A stretch of 64,000 nucleotides of DNA from Amia ocellicauda (GCF_036373705.1 NC_089851.1:53575312-53639311); one strand, 5' to 3'. Positions 30,690 through 43,333 are shown, counted from the stretch's first letter. Numbers and translations: made by a program. The notes: generated by a model not told the origin, from the sequence alone.

Positions 30690-31526
30690 TCAGTCTCTTT
30701 GTCGGTTGACTTCCACCGCAACTTCTCTTTTAACTCAATTGCTCTGAATATAAAGTTCTGAGCTGACTCTCTGGGCTCCTGGGATATATTCATCAGCTTG
30801 TGGAATAAATCAGATGAGCTGTCTTCCTTGTAGTGTCCTTTGAGTATGGTTTTCAATGTGCAAGAGAGTAAGTCCACTCTTGATCTCCAACATATCTCTG
30901 AGATGAAGTCCAGGGCTGACTGCACGAATAACTGCCTCAATGATCTCGACTTCTGAATGTCCCTTTCGGAGTCCTGCTTCAATCTGGTGGACCAGGCTTG
31001 CATAGGACAGCTTGTCCTTCTGCCCTCCTGCTCCAATCTGTCCACAGATTCTGAACTCCCTCCGAAGAGTCACTTCTGGCACAGCGGCTGGTAGTGGCAT
31101 TGATATTTCCTCCACTTTCATCACCCTGTTGCCGTTTGCTCTCATTTTATCTCCTAGTGCTTTGAACTCTTCTGCTAAAGTCTTGTGAGCCTGTTCTTAA
31201 GATTGCTGTAATTGGAGGTATTTGTCCTGTAAATCTTTCATCTGGGTGAGTTCTTCTGGTGGTGGTCCTACATCCATGACACCCTGCTTCCTCCCCTTGA
31301 TGAATGCCAGGAGGTGTTTCAGAAACTGGCAGACCTCTTCCTCCTCCTGCTTGTCCTCAATCTCCTCCAAAACTTTCTCTGCCATCCTAATAAGAGCTCG
31401 TCTGGTTTTAGTGAAGAAAACTGCATCACTTTTTTCTGGGCACTTTAGGTATCGACAAATTTCAATAAGATTAGTTTTCTCCAGCTGTGGTAGAATTTCA
31501 CTCACTTCATCTTGCAAATGCTCCAT
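30690..31526 (-). pseudogene. gypsy gag-like region
   Basis: Frame 31526-31197 starts after a T24 run (poly-A on the coding strand) and looks helical, with an acidic LEEIEDKQEEEEV segment. Frames 31145-30810 and 31045-30690 continue with a capsid-like RREFRICGQIGAGGQKDKLS and ESAQNFIFRAIELKEKL. A stop near 31197 and a frameshift near 30900 break it, and no zinc knuckle is visible. Confidence 0.65.
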
Positions 31527-31699
31527 TTTTTTTTTTTTTTTTTTTTTTTTGGTTGTTATTATTATTTTTGTTTCTTCTAGTGGGACTTTTTTTTTAATCT
31601 ATTATATAGAAGCAGGTCCCCTTCCTCGTGGTGTTATCGTCTCTGAGTGAGAAGTAGTCTTTCTTCTAATTTACTTCTCCTGGCTGGCTCGCCATATTA

Positions 31700-31995
31700 T
31701 GTTGCATTTATAGAATTAAGAGAACGGAGTCCATCCCGGTGCAACACATTTATTGTTTCTGTAAAACACAGAAAAAGGGTATTATTTTACTTATTCAGAC
31801 TGCAGTTCTATCTTGCGTCTTCTTTGGACTTGTTTACTATTGCGTTACTGACGCATTTCAGTGAAAGAAGACATAACGCTCGCCACCTGCTGGTCGGAAG
31901 CTATAACAACGCAGTCTATTGTATTATCCCAATTTAAAGGCCTGTACTATGGGGGTGCAATGTTTTTCATTAAGTTCAGCACACATAGTGCCACA
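31700..31995 (-). repeat. 5' LTR (296 bp)
   Basis: Minus strand opens TGTGGCACTATGTGTGC and closes AAATGCAACA, then TAATATGGCGAGCCAGCC, where TGGCGAGCCAGCC sits in the primer-binding position. Confidence 0.9.
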
Positions 31996-32115
31996 CATGC
32001 TTACACCCAACTACCTTCCCCACAGCAAGAACACACTCCTGCACAGAGACATACTCCTCTGTATTGATCCTCACCCCGTGTCTACAGGATCCCCTCCGCT
32101 TTGGGCCATAATGGC
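31996..32115 (-). pseudogene. Tx1-type LINE ORF1 fragment, 5' part
   Basis: Minus-strand sequence from an ATG near 32113 to 31996 encodes (with one stop near 32070) a segment ending VLAVGKVVGCKHV. Its reading frame continues exactly into KSASCMNRPVV at 26456 if the LTR element and one CATG are removed. Confidence 0.65.
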
Positions 32116-33125
32116 CCAAAAAAGACCACCACAATAACCTAACAAAGGAACAATTAGAACTATTTTAAATCAAACATGAACAAAGAATAAAACAGTCTAT
32201 AAACCTCTCGTGAGTCACCCCCACAACGAGAGAGAGAGAGAGAGAGAGATTGTGTGAACAGAGCACTGCCCGAGCTGTAATACAACATGAAAAGAGCCGG
32301 TGCAGTGAAGCGATAATTACAATAATGATTATTAAAATAGTTATATATTAATGATTTAATTGGAGTTATAATGGACAAGTCAAAAGGTTAAAATGATTGG
32401 CTCTATCTAGGTTTCAAGCCACACTGTTTGGGGGCCCAGTGCTGCTCTGGTGCCGCCACTCCAAGACTGAGAATGTTTAACCTGCAGCGCCACATAGAGG
32501 AGAGAAAAAATATCTTATAAAGTGTCCTCGACTGAGTATCTTTATTACTATGGTACCAGAATGATATGCAGTGAATAATATGAATGCAATGAAACTGAAC
32601 ACCAAAGTTTGATTTCTGATTGGCTTCTCCATATGTAATAATCAATACATATTGACAAACTGCGATAAAAGCCCAGCTTCAATAAACAGCCACTGGCATC
32701 GGTCCGCAGTGCTGCTGATGCAGAGGCTCTGTATTGAGGGACCGATAGACTCAAATAATAATGAACACAAAGTGCGACAGATTACAGTGGTTATTTCTTC
32801 CCATTACAGACACATAAGAAAGTGCACAGACGGCTCACTCGGCATGTTGTTTTGTTCTGCACATTCATTAGCCTGGCACTCGAGGGGCATTTAGTGACGT
32901 CATGTCACAGCACCGCAGCTCACCAGAGCAATCCCATCAGCCCCTGCACTGGAAACAGCGGCTCTGTGTGCGGGTCTGATGGGTCTCTAAAGCTGCTGCT
33001 GCCGCTTCATGTCCTGAAACTGCGCTGGACCTGGGCTTGTGTAGCGCTGAGAGAGCCTGGGATTGTATAGTATTGCTATGGTAGGAGCACTCATGATTTC
33101 GTTGTACTGACGTTTTGTAGTCAAA
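32116..33125. other. unassigned sequence with a GA microsatellite
   Basis: A (GA)n run lies at about 32228-32249. The remainder, including 32400-33125, has no domain that I recognise. Several short frames overlap in opposite directions. Confidence 0.4.
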
Positions 33126-33781
33126 CGTGTGTAGATTGAAAGTGGACTCCTCACTTTCTCCATCCAAACAATGCGGGGAAGCAATAAAAAAGGCAAACAG
33201 CTTGGTAGGATATATTGTCAAAAGTGTAGAATTGAGAACAAGGGCAGTAATGTTCAGACTGTACAATGCACTAGTTAGAGCTCATCTGGATACTGTGTAC
33301 AATTCTGGGCTCCACACTTCAAGAAAGATATTGCTGCTCTAGAGGCAGTTCAGAGGAGAGCAACCAGACTTATTCCAGGTCTGAAGGGAATGTCCAACTG
33401 AGAGACTGAGGGAACTGAACCTTTTCACCCTGGAACAGAGGAGACTACATGGGGACTTGGTCCAAGTCTTCAAAATCATGAAAGGCATTGACCACATCAA
33501 AGCAGAGGAGCTTTTCCAGATCTGCAGGGACACACACAACCGGGGACACAAATGGAAATTGGGCTTCAAGGCATTCAAAACGGAAAACAGGAGACACTTC
33601 TTCACACAGAGAGTTGTCACAATCTGGAAAAAACTCCCCAGCGATGTGGTAGAAGCTGAAAAGTTGGGAACATTTAAAGTCAGACTGGATAGGATCCTTG
33701 TATCACTCAGTTATTAATGGACACCAAATGAACATGATGGGTCGAATGGCCTCCTCTCGTTTGTAAACTTCCTTATGACTG
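33126..33781 (+). mobile_element. CR1-type LINE 3' end, plus strand
   Basis: Encodes, in broken frames, [40 protein letters not shown] and then KIMKGIDHIKAEELFQICRD (frame 33457-33717). It ends in the same 3' tail found inverted at 13322-13440 (GGTCGAATGGCCTCCTCTCG). The 5' part is absent. Confidence 0.85.
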
Positions 33782-35699
33782 TCTGCCAAGTTTGTATGAC
33801 CATAATCCTTATTGCTTGTAGGTCATTTAATCAAGTTTCGTCCAAAGTGAATTGGCCAGCTCTGTGCCCAGTGAGAAACCGCCCTGGTACAGATGTACAG
33901 CCACACACCTCCCAGTAAGTCGTTTCTCTTCCTGTAAAAAGTCACAAGTCAAATCAGGTATAGCTTTTAAATGCAGAGGTTTCCATTTTCTCCTCCGTGG
34001 CAGTCTTGAAAGGGATTTAATTTCAGAATTGTTTTCAAACTTGAGGACAAATTAGGGGGAGTGATGGGGAAATTGCCCGGGGTGGTAATTTCACACAATG
34101 CTACATTCATGGGGTGTCTGGAAAGAGGAGGGTCAGTGGGGGCAGAAGACCAAGATCTCTCTGGTCAGTCGGTGGGGAGTGGACACACGCTTCATCTATT
34201 GGCTTTGAAGGGTCGATGGTGTGTTTCTAACATCTTGTTAGGCAGAATGCAGAATTAAACCTTTGAGAAATGGAATAAACCCTCTAAGATCTAGCCGGGG
34301 AAAGGAGCAGGGCCTCGTGCTTCCATAAAGGCTTTCAAGTAATAATGCTTATTTTTTCCTCTCTCACACATGGCATATGGAACTGAAATAAAACTGCTAT
34401 TTTTTCAAGTGGAGGCACTTGTATTGGAGAACAGTAGGTAACCTTTATTAACCACCAGACCAAGGTGCAAGCATGCATAACGGCATTAGGTATGTATTTC
34501 TGTGACGTGCACACGCCAGTGTGTTAGAACGTAATCATGGTATGGCTGGCACAGAGGGTCAAACTACCAATTTGTCTACACTTGTCCTTAAATATTTTTC
34601 CTCTATGAGATAGATGCCCCTTAAAAATTCAAATTGAACTGGCATATGTGCTGCCATGTTGCTTTCATGTCAGTTTATATAGCAAGACATACCTTTTTCC
34701 CATTTATGCCTGGTATAGGCAAGGCTTAACAAATTACTTAAATTTAAGGCCAAACTATTTTTGTGCAACAGGCCTATTTATATTTGGCTTAAATTTAAGT
34801 CTAAGATCCAAGTAAAATGTCAAAAAGCATTTAAGACCTTTTGTGCAAGCGGTCCCAGGACTGGCCCGTAGCCCCACCGCTTTCCTTCAGAGACCCCCTG
34901 ACACTGTTAATTGTGAAGCCCCAATTTTGGGCAGATTCACCCAATTCTAAATCTATTACTAAGTATGAATTCATAGGGAAACAATTTGTGATATGATGTT
35001 TTTTTTTTAAGCTGCGTAACTGATATTTGTCTGAGATGATCAAAAGAAAAGGCGGAGGTGGGAAGGGACCTGTTCTGTTAATAATTGGGCTGTGTGAAGG
35101 GAGGGGCGATACATTTATATGTATTATGTAGTATTTAAATATTGTGTATTATGTATAATGCTTTGGCATGCCAATAAAGCAAAATTGAACTTAATTGAGA
35201 GAATTTTACATTTCAGTTTATAAATGACACGCTTTTGTTATGAACCGCAATGTTCTTGGTAGCTATGGATTCAGAGCAACTTCAGCTAAAATATGAATGC
35301 ATGTGTAATTTACTTATATGGCACTATTTAAGTGGAGAATGTGTAATACACTTTTATTAATTAAATTCATCATGATTCAGCCTGACTATAAGCTATTGTT
35401 TCCACTATTGTTATATTTATAATCTGTAGTTAAAACAACTAGGAATTTCAACTGAATTTTAGTGCTAAGCTACTTTTCTCCAGCCCAGTAAAGGTTAATA
35501 ATATTAATAATTACTAATTGATTAATTTGATCAAATAGAGGGGCTGTCAATGTGTAGAAGCAGTGCTGAGGCGTATAGTGCTGGAGCGTGTCATTGATGT
35601 AGAAAGTCATTGGTAAGAAGGGGCTGTTAGTTAGAGGGGGATTCAGTCAGAGGCTGCATATACTTTAGAGGACACCAGTGGTGATCATGGTACTTTTTT
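33782..35699. other. unassigned sequence
   Basis: I see no recognisable gene, RNA or transposon in these ~1.9 kb. Frames are short and without motifs. Confidence 0.4.
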
Positions 35700-37180
35700 A
35701 GAGATGATAATACTACTTGGAAAGTATGACGCCTGCTTGAAACAACATCTCGCTGAATGCATTGAGAAAAGTAGGAAACTACACCAGTCTGGGGCAAGAG
35801 TCAGAGGTTCTTTAAGCACAAAAATGCTACAAATACTGTCAATACAGTCATTAGCACAATTCAATGCATTATCCAGGAGACCACATCAAGTGAAATTGAG
35901 GATGCTGGAATGTTCTCTGTCCAGATCGGCACAACTCAGGACAACCAGTGCTCTGTCATTGTGAGGTATGTGACGGATGTCATACGTGAGAGGCTTGTGG
36001 CTGTTGTAAAGTATGAGGCATCCACTGCACAGTATTTTGTCAAGTTGCTGACAGTAGTAGTCGTGGAAAAACTAAAATTGGACATGAGCAAGTGCATTGG
36101 TAATGCTATGGATGGAGCTTCCAATATACAAGGTAAATATAAAGGCATCTCTGCTCAGTTGTCCTCAAAGTCCCCCAATCATGTGCATGTGTGGTGCTAT
36201 GCACACATCCTTCATCTGGATTTGGCTGAAACAACTGAAATCGTCATAGCAAGTAGTTCACTGTTTGCTCTCCTGACCGACCTTGCTGTGTTCATCCTTT
36301 GGTAGGATTCATGAAGGAATGTGTGGGAGAAGCACAGCCCGGACACGCGACACAGACGCCTCTCTCCAATCGGAGAGACATTCTGGTGGGCTAAAGATAG
36401 TGCTTTGAAGAAGGTCTTTGTGGTTGTGGCTGCACTGGAAAAACTGAAAGGCATTGCAAGAGACTTTGACACCATTAAGGCAGCTACTGACACATCTGTT
36501 AAGTGTGCAAATCATAAGATACAAGAACAGGATGAGGAGGCAGAGCTGGAGGAGAAAAACTTTGCCACAGAAAAACAAGCCTGGAGACATGGCACAAGAT
36601 GAGGCTTTGACAGAAGCAGAGAGTGCCTATAAAGTCCACAATCAACTCATGGATACAGTCAGAGTATCCACAGGCGATTTCTAATTTATGGAACTCTATA
36701 TGCTGACCTAGCCCTTCAGGACCCCAGAAACTTTGCCCAAGTCCTATCCAGTGGTCTGCCCAGACAACCCTTCAAGATCTCGGCAAATGATTGCTTATGA
36801 TTGACAGCAGAGCATCTATCAACAATGTGCAGTGTGAGCTGAGGAGCCTCGCTGAAAAGTGGAAAAGACTGAAAACCTCAGGATTGGAGCAATACATGAC
36901 CAGGACAGTGGAGGATGGACCTGATGAAGAAGAAAATGAGGTGGAAATTCTAAATAAAAGCTGCTCATCCTGCAAAGAGTGTCCACTGTGTTGTTACCAG
37001 ATGCTGAGACCGTACAACTTGCTGACTGATGCATATCCTATCATTGGCATTGGATATAAGTTTCTCCCTCTTAGTCACCCAGGTAGCTTGTGAGCAAAGT
37101 TTCTCTACCTCTAAGAGAAGCTTTCTTGCAAGAACACCTAGAGGCCTTCATTCTGACACCTCTGAGAAGCACATTTGAAT
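35700..37180 (+). pseudogene. hAT-type transposase gene, ZMYM1-like, decayed
   Basis: Frames 35704-35964, 35910-36305, 36321-36684 and 36791-37093 are pieces of one protein. Motifs in order are KYDACLKQHLAECIEKS, MFSVQIGTTQDNQCSVIVRY (first Asp region altered), VEKLKLDMSKCIGNAMDGAS, HVHVWCYAHILHLDLAET, SPIGETFWWAKDSALKKVF and SCKECPLCCYQMLRPYNLL. Remnants of the C-terminal dimerisation segment lie at about 37085-37160. The N-terminal zinc finger is not seen. There are at least four frameshifts or stops. hAT transposases cut and paste DNA, and this class is often annotated as zinc finger MYM-type 1-like. Confidence 0.8.
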
Positions 37181-38828
37181 GACCCTGAATAATGACATGG
37201 TGAACTGCAGAGAAGTGTGAGCTGCTGAGAAATATGTCCTACCTTATTGGAGGAGCAGTTTTTTCTGTAACTTGAGTTTCTGGTGTCTATGTTTCCTGGT
37301 CCACTGTGCTGTCTGTAGTTGTGCCATCAGCTCTGTGAACTGTGGTAGAGCTGTCTGCTATGACCGAGTGAAGCCAGCCAGCCCTTCATGAAAGCCTGCC
37401 AGGCACTGTTCTGTGGCTCAGTGAGTGTTCTAGCTGTTATACCATCCCTGTTTTATACTAGGCTTCAGATAAAGATGGGATGTTGTTCAACTCTTATAAC
37501 AGTTTACCGAGTGTGTGTGTGTGTTCTGTAGTGCTCTGAAAATAGTACTGGTGTGTGAACGTGTGCGTCAGCGATGTGAAGCATCCACAGACCGGTTGTG
37601 GTGTGCCGGTCTCGGTCAAAGTCCAAGGCCTGTTTTCAGTCCCAGTCCATCCCTGTGGCCCACCCCTGGAACCTGACCCTGTCCTCTCTGGACCGGCACA
37701 GTGTCCTGCAGTGGGACTGTCCTGGCTTGCCCCCTAATGCACGCTAAACTGTGCAGACTATGAGTAAGGTAATTAACGTCAGTGTAGATGGAGACAGAGA
37801 AAAGTTGCCATGATTTGGTAATTCAGTATAATTTCAAAAGAACTATGCAACAGCAGTAGTACTAATACATGCACTAAACTGCCCAGTGTCAATATGGAGG
37901 CTGATTAATTCAATTTTCTAAGGTTTAATTTCAGTGCTCTTCTTGTTTTAATGTATATTTTAAGAAAACTGGTCCATCATTCTTTGGCAACCTAAAATCA
38001 TACATTGGTCTTCACAGCCAGACCAACAGCTGAGGTGGCTCTGAATTGTAAAGCTTATTCATTTCAGATAAGCCTGCAAGGTGTGTGAGAGCAGGCGGTG
38101 GGACTGTGGTTTCAGAGATCTTTAGAAAGATTTAATCATGACAATGAAGCGGTAGTAATGCATCTCTTGTCTTCAATAGAAACTAGTTTCCACAAAGTGC
38201 TGTCCCTGCTGCTCACCATTTTCATTTCACTGTTCTCTTAGTCAAACCATTCAGTCAATTTAGTAACAGAGCAATGGTGGAGATCTGTTTCTAAGTCGTT
38301 GTTCTTTTTTTTAAGCTGACAAACTGAGGATGTGTCCCTGTTCTGCCCTGTCTCCAGACAGGGGATGTAGCGAGACAATGAGGGGTGTTCAAATGTCTCC
38401 ACCTCTCTGTAACCTCTATCCTGCCTCCTCCGAAACTGACAAGCTCTACTTCACAGTAGAGGAGCAGAGGCCGACTGGACTCGAACTCCCTTGAAATTCC
38501 TCCCCGAAAGAGATTGTGAGTGACTCTGTGAGTGACTCTGTGTGTTAAAGCCTGATTTATGCTTCTGCGAAGATGCAATTAAGCGTCTCTGTGTAGCGAT
38601 GAGGAGAAGTGTAGCTCGCTGAGGAGCCAATGTGCACCCCTTCAAAAGCTCAACGTGTTGCACGTCTCAGCAGTCCTGTGTGTCCAGCAAGCGCTGATTG
38701 GTTGAGCAGGGGTATTATGAGAGCCGCGATACAATCGCGCAGTGCTGGGGCGACTGGCGTACAATGAATGTCTGTAGGCGCTGCAGAAGGTCGACAATGT
38801 GGTGACGAAAGTATTTAAAATGCATCTC
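37181..38828. other. largely unassigned, with one speculative exon
   Basis: Apart from the possible exon at 37632-37735, I recognise nothing here. Frames at 38291-38663 are short. Confidence 0.35.
37632..37735 (+). other. possible exon fragment, class II cytokine receptor-like (speculative)
   Basis: After a TTTTCAG acceptor-like site, one frame reads HPWNLTLSSLDRHSVLQWDC. This resembles the first fibronectin-type strand pattern of class II cytokine receptors (NLTL..SxxxxxxLxWD). It is short and then meets a stop. This could be chance. Confidence 0.22.
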
Positions 38829-41800
38829 TTTCGGAAGGGGGGGCTGCGGGGGATTTGACCTTTGACCTTAACTTGAGTTGAACTCGGGGGGGCTCCTTCC
38901 TAGGGGGTGGGGGGGTGCTTGTACCGCGTCACAGAATAATTACCATATTGATGGATTCCGAAGGAATGTGCAGGGTGGTGGGGGTCTTCAACTGTTTTCA
39001 AACCCTCCAAAAGATTTGTCTTTAAGCCAGACTGATTCTTTAGTAAAATAGCTACTTTTCTCTATACATGTGAAGCTCGAAAAGAGCACTATGTATACCC
39101 TTCAGATACTTTAGAAAACATAGATATTTTTCCCTACGCTAGTGAAGATCCAAAAGAGTTGTATTTAAGTCCTCCCGATTTATTTAGTAGAATAGCTATT
39201 TTTCCCTACGCGAGTGAGGCTCCAAAAGAGCTCTATTAAAGCCCTCCCGATTCTTTAGTAACATAGATACTTCTACTTAAGCGAGATCCGCAAGGCTGCC
39301 TCTTCAACAGGGCCAAAGCGGTTACCTCTTTCAAATGGACAAGGGTTATGTCGGTCTGGAGCTTTTTGAGCTAGTGGGGGTGGCGAGGACATGTCTACGT
39401 CTTTAGTAACCTCGGATCGGTGAAGAATTAGTATATTTGGGGGCGGAGTTGACAGGGCACTGAAGAAATAGCCTATCACGTTACAGTTTGGTTTGAAGAA
39501 TTTAAATATTTGGGGGCGGAGCTAACGGCACTGATGACAGGTGGGGTCTGTTTTCAATTTAAGAAGCGGCTCTGTTTACATTTGAGACGATGGGCCCCCC
39601 TAGCCAATTAAAACGCATCGCAGATTCTCAGTCACCCGGCCAATAGTTTACTGATTATCTTTGAAACGTGAGCAGAAACAGCACCAGCACAATTCAGATT
39701 AATATTCTATACATTGAGCTGATGTAGCATCATTTTCATCCTTCCCACCTTGTGTATGTTATTAACAATAAAGAAGCATTTAATAAAATAGATATCTCTC
39801 TGATTCTTATCTTGTACAAAAACATGTTCTTACCGGCTTGTGTCTCTCTCTGCTAAATCTGATTTCACTTTACTGTACAACTCGTACCCCAAATAACGTT
39901 CAAAATAAGTAAAGTAGTTAAAAAGACAAAAGTTATGCACATCAACCTGTTCGATGTGTCCCTGTATACAAATTAAAGAAGTATTGTTTTAATGACCTCC
40001 TTGACTCCTGTACACTCTGAGTCATCCAACGTTTTGCTAAAAAGGTCTGATCTGACCGTGCTGGGGAGAAATCGATGGGGGTGGAGAGTCCAGCTAAGAA
40101 AATAAAAAAAAGCTCCGGCCTCTGTGGAGAGCCGCCTGAAAAGCTGCGAGAAATGCGGCCCGTACATTCACAGCCCCTCTCTGATCTGAACCCCCTGACA
40201 CAGATCCTCCAGAGCCGACCGGACAGCACAATGTCACATTACAGCAGTGCAAATGCAGGGTGTCTGTCTAGTTAGTTAGATAGTTGTATGAATTCTCAGC
40301 ATTGACACTGTTAAGGCTGTACAGAAACGCATGAGAACTGCAAGGTCTTGATGTTTTTATTTTTCCTTACTAAGGTATTATCATTTCCAGACAGGATCAG
40401 TAAACTAAAGGAAAATAAAATGAAATGTTTGTGCTTTAAAAGATTAATTTCACTTTACATTTGTATTGATTTGTATTACAAATAACTTCAATAATAACTA
40501 AACTGACCACCCACCACCGCCTGTCTGTGAGCGCACTAAAGACAAATTAAACTTTCCAAATAGTGACATTAAAAATACACTAACTTGAAAGTGTAAAGAT
40601 TGCATCTAAGAGGGGTTTAAAATTAAATGATTGAGATTTAACAGATTAGTAATTGTAAGAATAAGTAGCATCTTAATGGTTACCTTGAATTCAGGGCAAC
40701 ACAGTTAATGAACGGGCAGGGCTATTAAGCCTGGTTGAACATTATTCAAAATACAACACTAGTGATCATCTGGTGCGTTACACAAATTGGGGGACAGGAT
40801 TTCTCAGGCTTTAAGGGGGTTGAACCACCGTCACACATCCCACAGCATAGGACACTGACTCTCGTACCCCGTCATCTGTCTGCATTACCCCTGAAATGAA
40901 AAGTACAGCCTCAACCACATCAGTTTTTCTGGTCTGTCAAGAAGTATGGTGCCATGTGTATCGCCTTCTAACAGCATGTTTAATAAAATCTTATTGATTT
41001 GTTGTTTTATTCAGCACATGTATTTTAAATCACATGAACACAGTTTTTATACTGGTGGACATATTTGGCTTTTGGGCCCGATGTACAAGCAATTTTTAAG
41101 CGGGATTTGACTTATCAGTAAAATACAGGCTAAAGACAAAGGTTCATTTTAACAAAGATCAAGATTTTATTTTATTTTATTGTTTTGGATTTATTCAACC
41201 TTAATCAAATGCATTATTATAAATCACAATGCTGAATACAAACAGGGAGATTATAACAAATACTCAGGGGGAATCTGCTTAGATTAGTACGTAATTTCAA
41301 ATACCAAATATCTCAAACACATCAGAAATAACTGTTTACAAAGACTTTCCGTCTTTATGACATTAGTTGGCTGAAAAAGGTTTTCAAAGTAAGATAAAAG
41401 AAACAAATGCGTAACTTTAAATAAAAAAACAACAACATTTTACTCATTTGTGACAATAAAGAAAACTAAGTTGAGGCCCTAAAACTCTTTTGGATCTTCA
41501 CTAGCGTAGGGAAAAATATCTATGTTTTCTAAAGAATCTGAAGGGTATACATAGCGCTCTTTTGGAGCTTCACACGTATAGAGAAAAATAGCTATTTTAC
41601 TAAAGAATCAGTCTGGCTTAAAGACAAATCTTTTGGAGGGTTTGAAAACAGTTGAAGACCCCCACCACCCTGCACATTCCTTCGGAATCCATCAATATGG
41701 TAATTATTCTGTGACGTGGTACAAGCACCCCCCACCCCCTAGGAAGGGGCCCCCCCACCTCCTAGGAAGCCCCCCCCCCCCCCGACTTCAACTCAAGTTC

Positions 41801-41839
41801 AGGTCAAAGGTCAAACCCCCCACACCCCCCCTTCCGAAA
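38829..41839. mobile_element. 3.0-kb element with ~340-bp inverted terminal arms
   Basis: Left arm 38829-39160 and right arm 41483-41839 are reverse complements with modest divergence. Shared blocks include TTTCGGAAGG, TTTGACCTTTGACCT, AATTACCATATTGATGGATT and CCCTACGCTAGTGAAGATCC. The right arm carries an extra C-rich, CCTAGGAAG-repeating insert. The 2.3-kb interior has no long frame; a 66-codon frame at 40075-40275 has no recognised domain. It looks like a non-autonomous DNA transposon or foldback element. I found no convincing target duplication. Confidence 0.7.
39034..39300. repeat. four ~72-bp subrepeats in and beyond the left arm
   Basis: Units begin at 39034, 39105, 39177 and 39249 with GATTCTTTAGTA-like heads, a TTTTTCCCTACGC-like centre and a CCAAAAGAGC-like end. 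Two lie inside the inverted arm and two extend into the interior, so only the first pair is mirrored at the right end. Confidence 0.8.
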
Positions 41840-42218
41840 AAGTGCCCTATATTACTATTGTCATTCATAATTCCGTGCACATCATTCACATTTTGTCCCA
41901 TTAAATGCTTATTTCGTGCTTGGCAATTTTGTGGACAAAAAGATAAATGTACTTTGTCTTCCGTGGATGGAATGAACACATGAGTATGCATTATTCTGTG
42001 CAATAGTCAACCTGTCACCAGCCCTAAACCTAATACAGAAGAATTAGCATTCATGATCAAACAGGTGATTGATCAAGGCATTGTTCCAGAGAATTGGGTT
42101 TGCAACATATTCAAGATTGAATTCCAAAGAAAGTTAGAAACTTGCTGAGTCAAGGAAAGGCAGACGAGAACTATAACAGGTGCAAATCTAATACAATAAA
42201 TACTGATAATGAATATAA
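41840..42218. other. unassigned sequence
   Basis: Nothing recognised between the two inverted-repeat elements. Confidence 0.35.
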
Positions 42219-43333
42219 GACCCCGTTCACACTTGAGATTTAGGCCGGCCCAGGGCCCAGTATTGTCTCTATTGGCCCAGGGCCCAGTATTGTCTCTATT
42301 GTTTGAATGTCATATCGATCTATAGCGTTAAATGTACTGATACATTTCGCTAGCTCACATCTTTATATATATTATAAAAGTCTAGGCTAAGTCATGAGTT
42401 ATAATGTAAACAGTTCAAACTACTCGGTCGATTAAAATAAAAGTGTGTAGCTGGTAAACTTGCTATTGTTTGTTCTTGTACTAAGTATGATTGAGGTCTG
42501 AAATTTAACAGTATGCATTTTACACGTGGAAATTGCATTGTGAAATTGTGAACGGGACCATAACTTTATTAATTTTCCGAATGTTGCATTAAAACGATAT
42601 AAATTTAACCGAAGCAGGTTTACATTCAAATCAGTGCATTTTAATACGAAACCAGCTATTTACTATGCAATCCGAAATGCGATTATATTGAGCTGAGCTG
42701 TACATTCACAAATGCCAGCGTTAGAGGTGACAACTGGGATGATGCAGAAATGACAGCGCTGTTTACAATGTGGATGAAGATGAAGTTAAAACAGAAACCA
42801 CAGGAAGTGCACAGCGCTGCTGTCTGAGGATATATAACTATAGACACGTCACAGAGGCTGCTTTCGATGCAGACGATTGCATACTAATGAACACAATTTC
42901 TTGTGATTTAATGCAGATGTCCTAATAAAGGTGCTTCGCTTTCGGGTGAATTGTATAACAGCACTTTTAAACTTGCAGAACCGAAGATAGACATCTGAAA
43001 AGGGAAATATATGAATTAGATTCCCCATTGAACCAGCACATTTTTAATTATTTTAGAAAGCTTTGGCTGCAAAGGGTTAAGCCAATCAATATTAATAAGT
43101 TGTGATTATAAACACATCGCATACACCTGTAAGCAGAACTAATGTCCTGCGTCACTGGTTTGTTTGAGCAGATTTGTTTACTTCCCGGCATGCATTTCGT
43201 TTAGGCCGGCTTTTCGCCCGCATATGTGACGCACTTAGGCCTCCTAAAAGCGCAAGTGTGAACAGGGTGTCTGAAAAAAGCCAGCCTAAATTTGAGGCGG
43301 CCCAGGGCCGGCCTAATAAGTGTGAACGGGGTC
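42219..43333. mobile_element. 1.1-kb non-autonomous DNA transposon with short TIRs
   Basis: GACCCCGTTCACACTT (42219-42234) pairs with AAGTGTGAACGGGGTC (43318-43333), a perfect 16-bp TIR. A looser inner pair contains TTAGGCCGGCC on the left and GGCCGGCCTAA on the right. A 27-bp direct repeat (GGCCCAGGGCCCAGTATTGT and the next bases) occurs twice at about 42247-42300. There is no long frame. The superfamily is not assigned and the target duplication is unclear. Confidence 0.7.

Larger units (their letters stand above)
26461..31995 (-). mobile_element. Ty3/gypsy LTR retrotransposon with both LTRs, minus strand
   Basis: 5.5 kb, bounded by direct LTRs (31700-31995 and 26461-26760) and a CATG duplication (31996-31999 and 26457-26460). 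Coding order on the minus strand is gag-like, protease/RT remnants, RNase H, integrase, integrase tail: standard gypsy order, unlike the two Gmr1-like elements. A polypurine tract lies beside the 3' LTR. The RT catalytic core and the protease active site are deleted, so the copy is non-autonomous. Confidence 0.88.

Noticed and set aside
40075..40275. 66-aa protein with a KKIKKSS basic stretch in the inverted-arm element
   Set aside because: A short single frame without a recognised domain; kept only as part of the element description.
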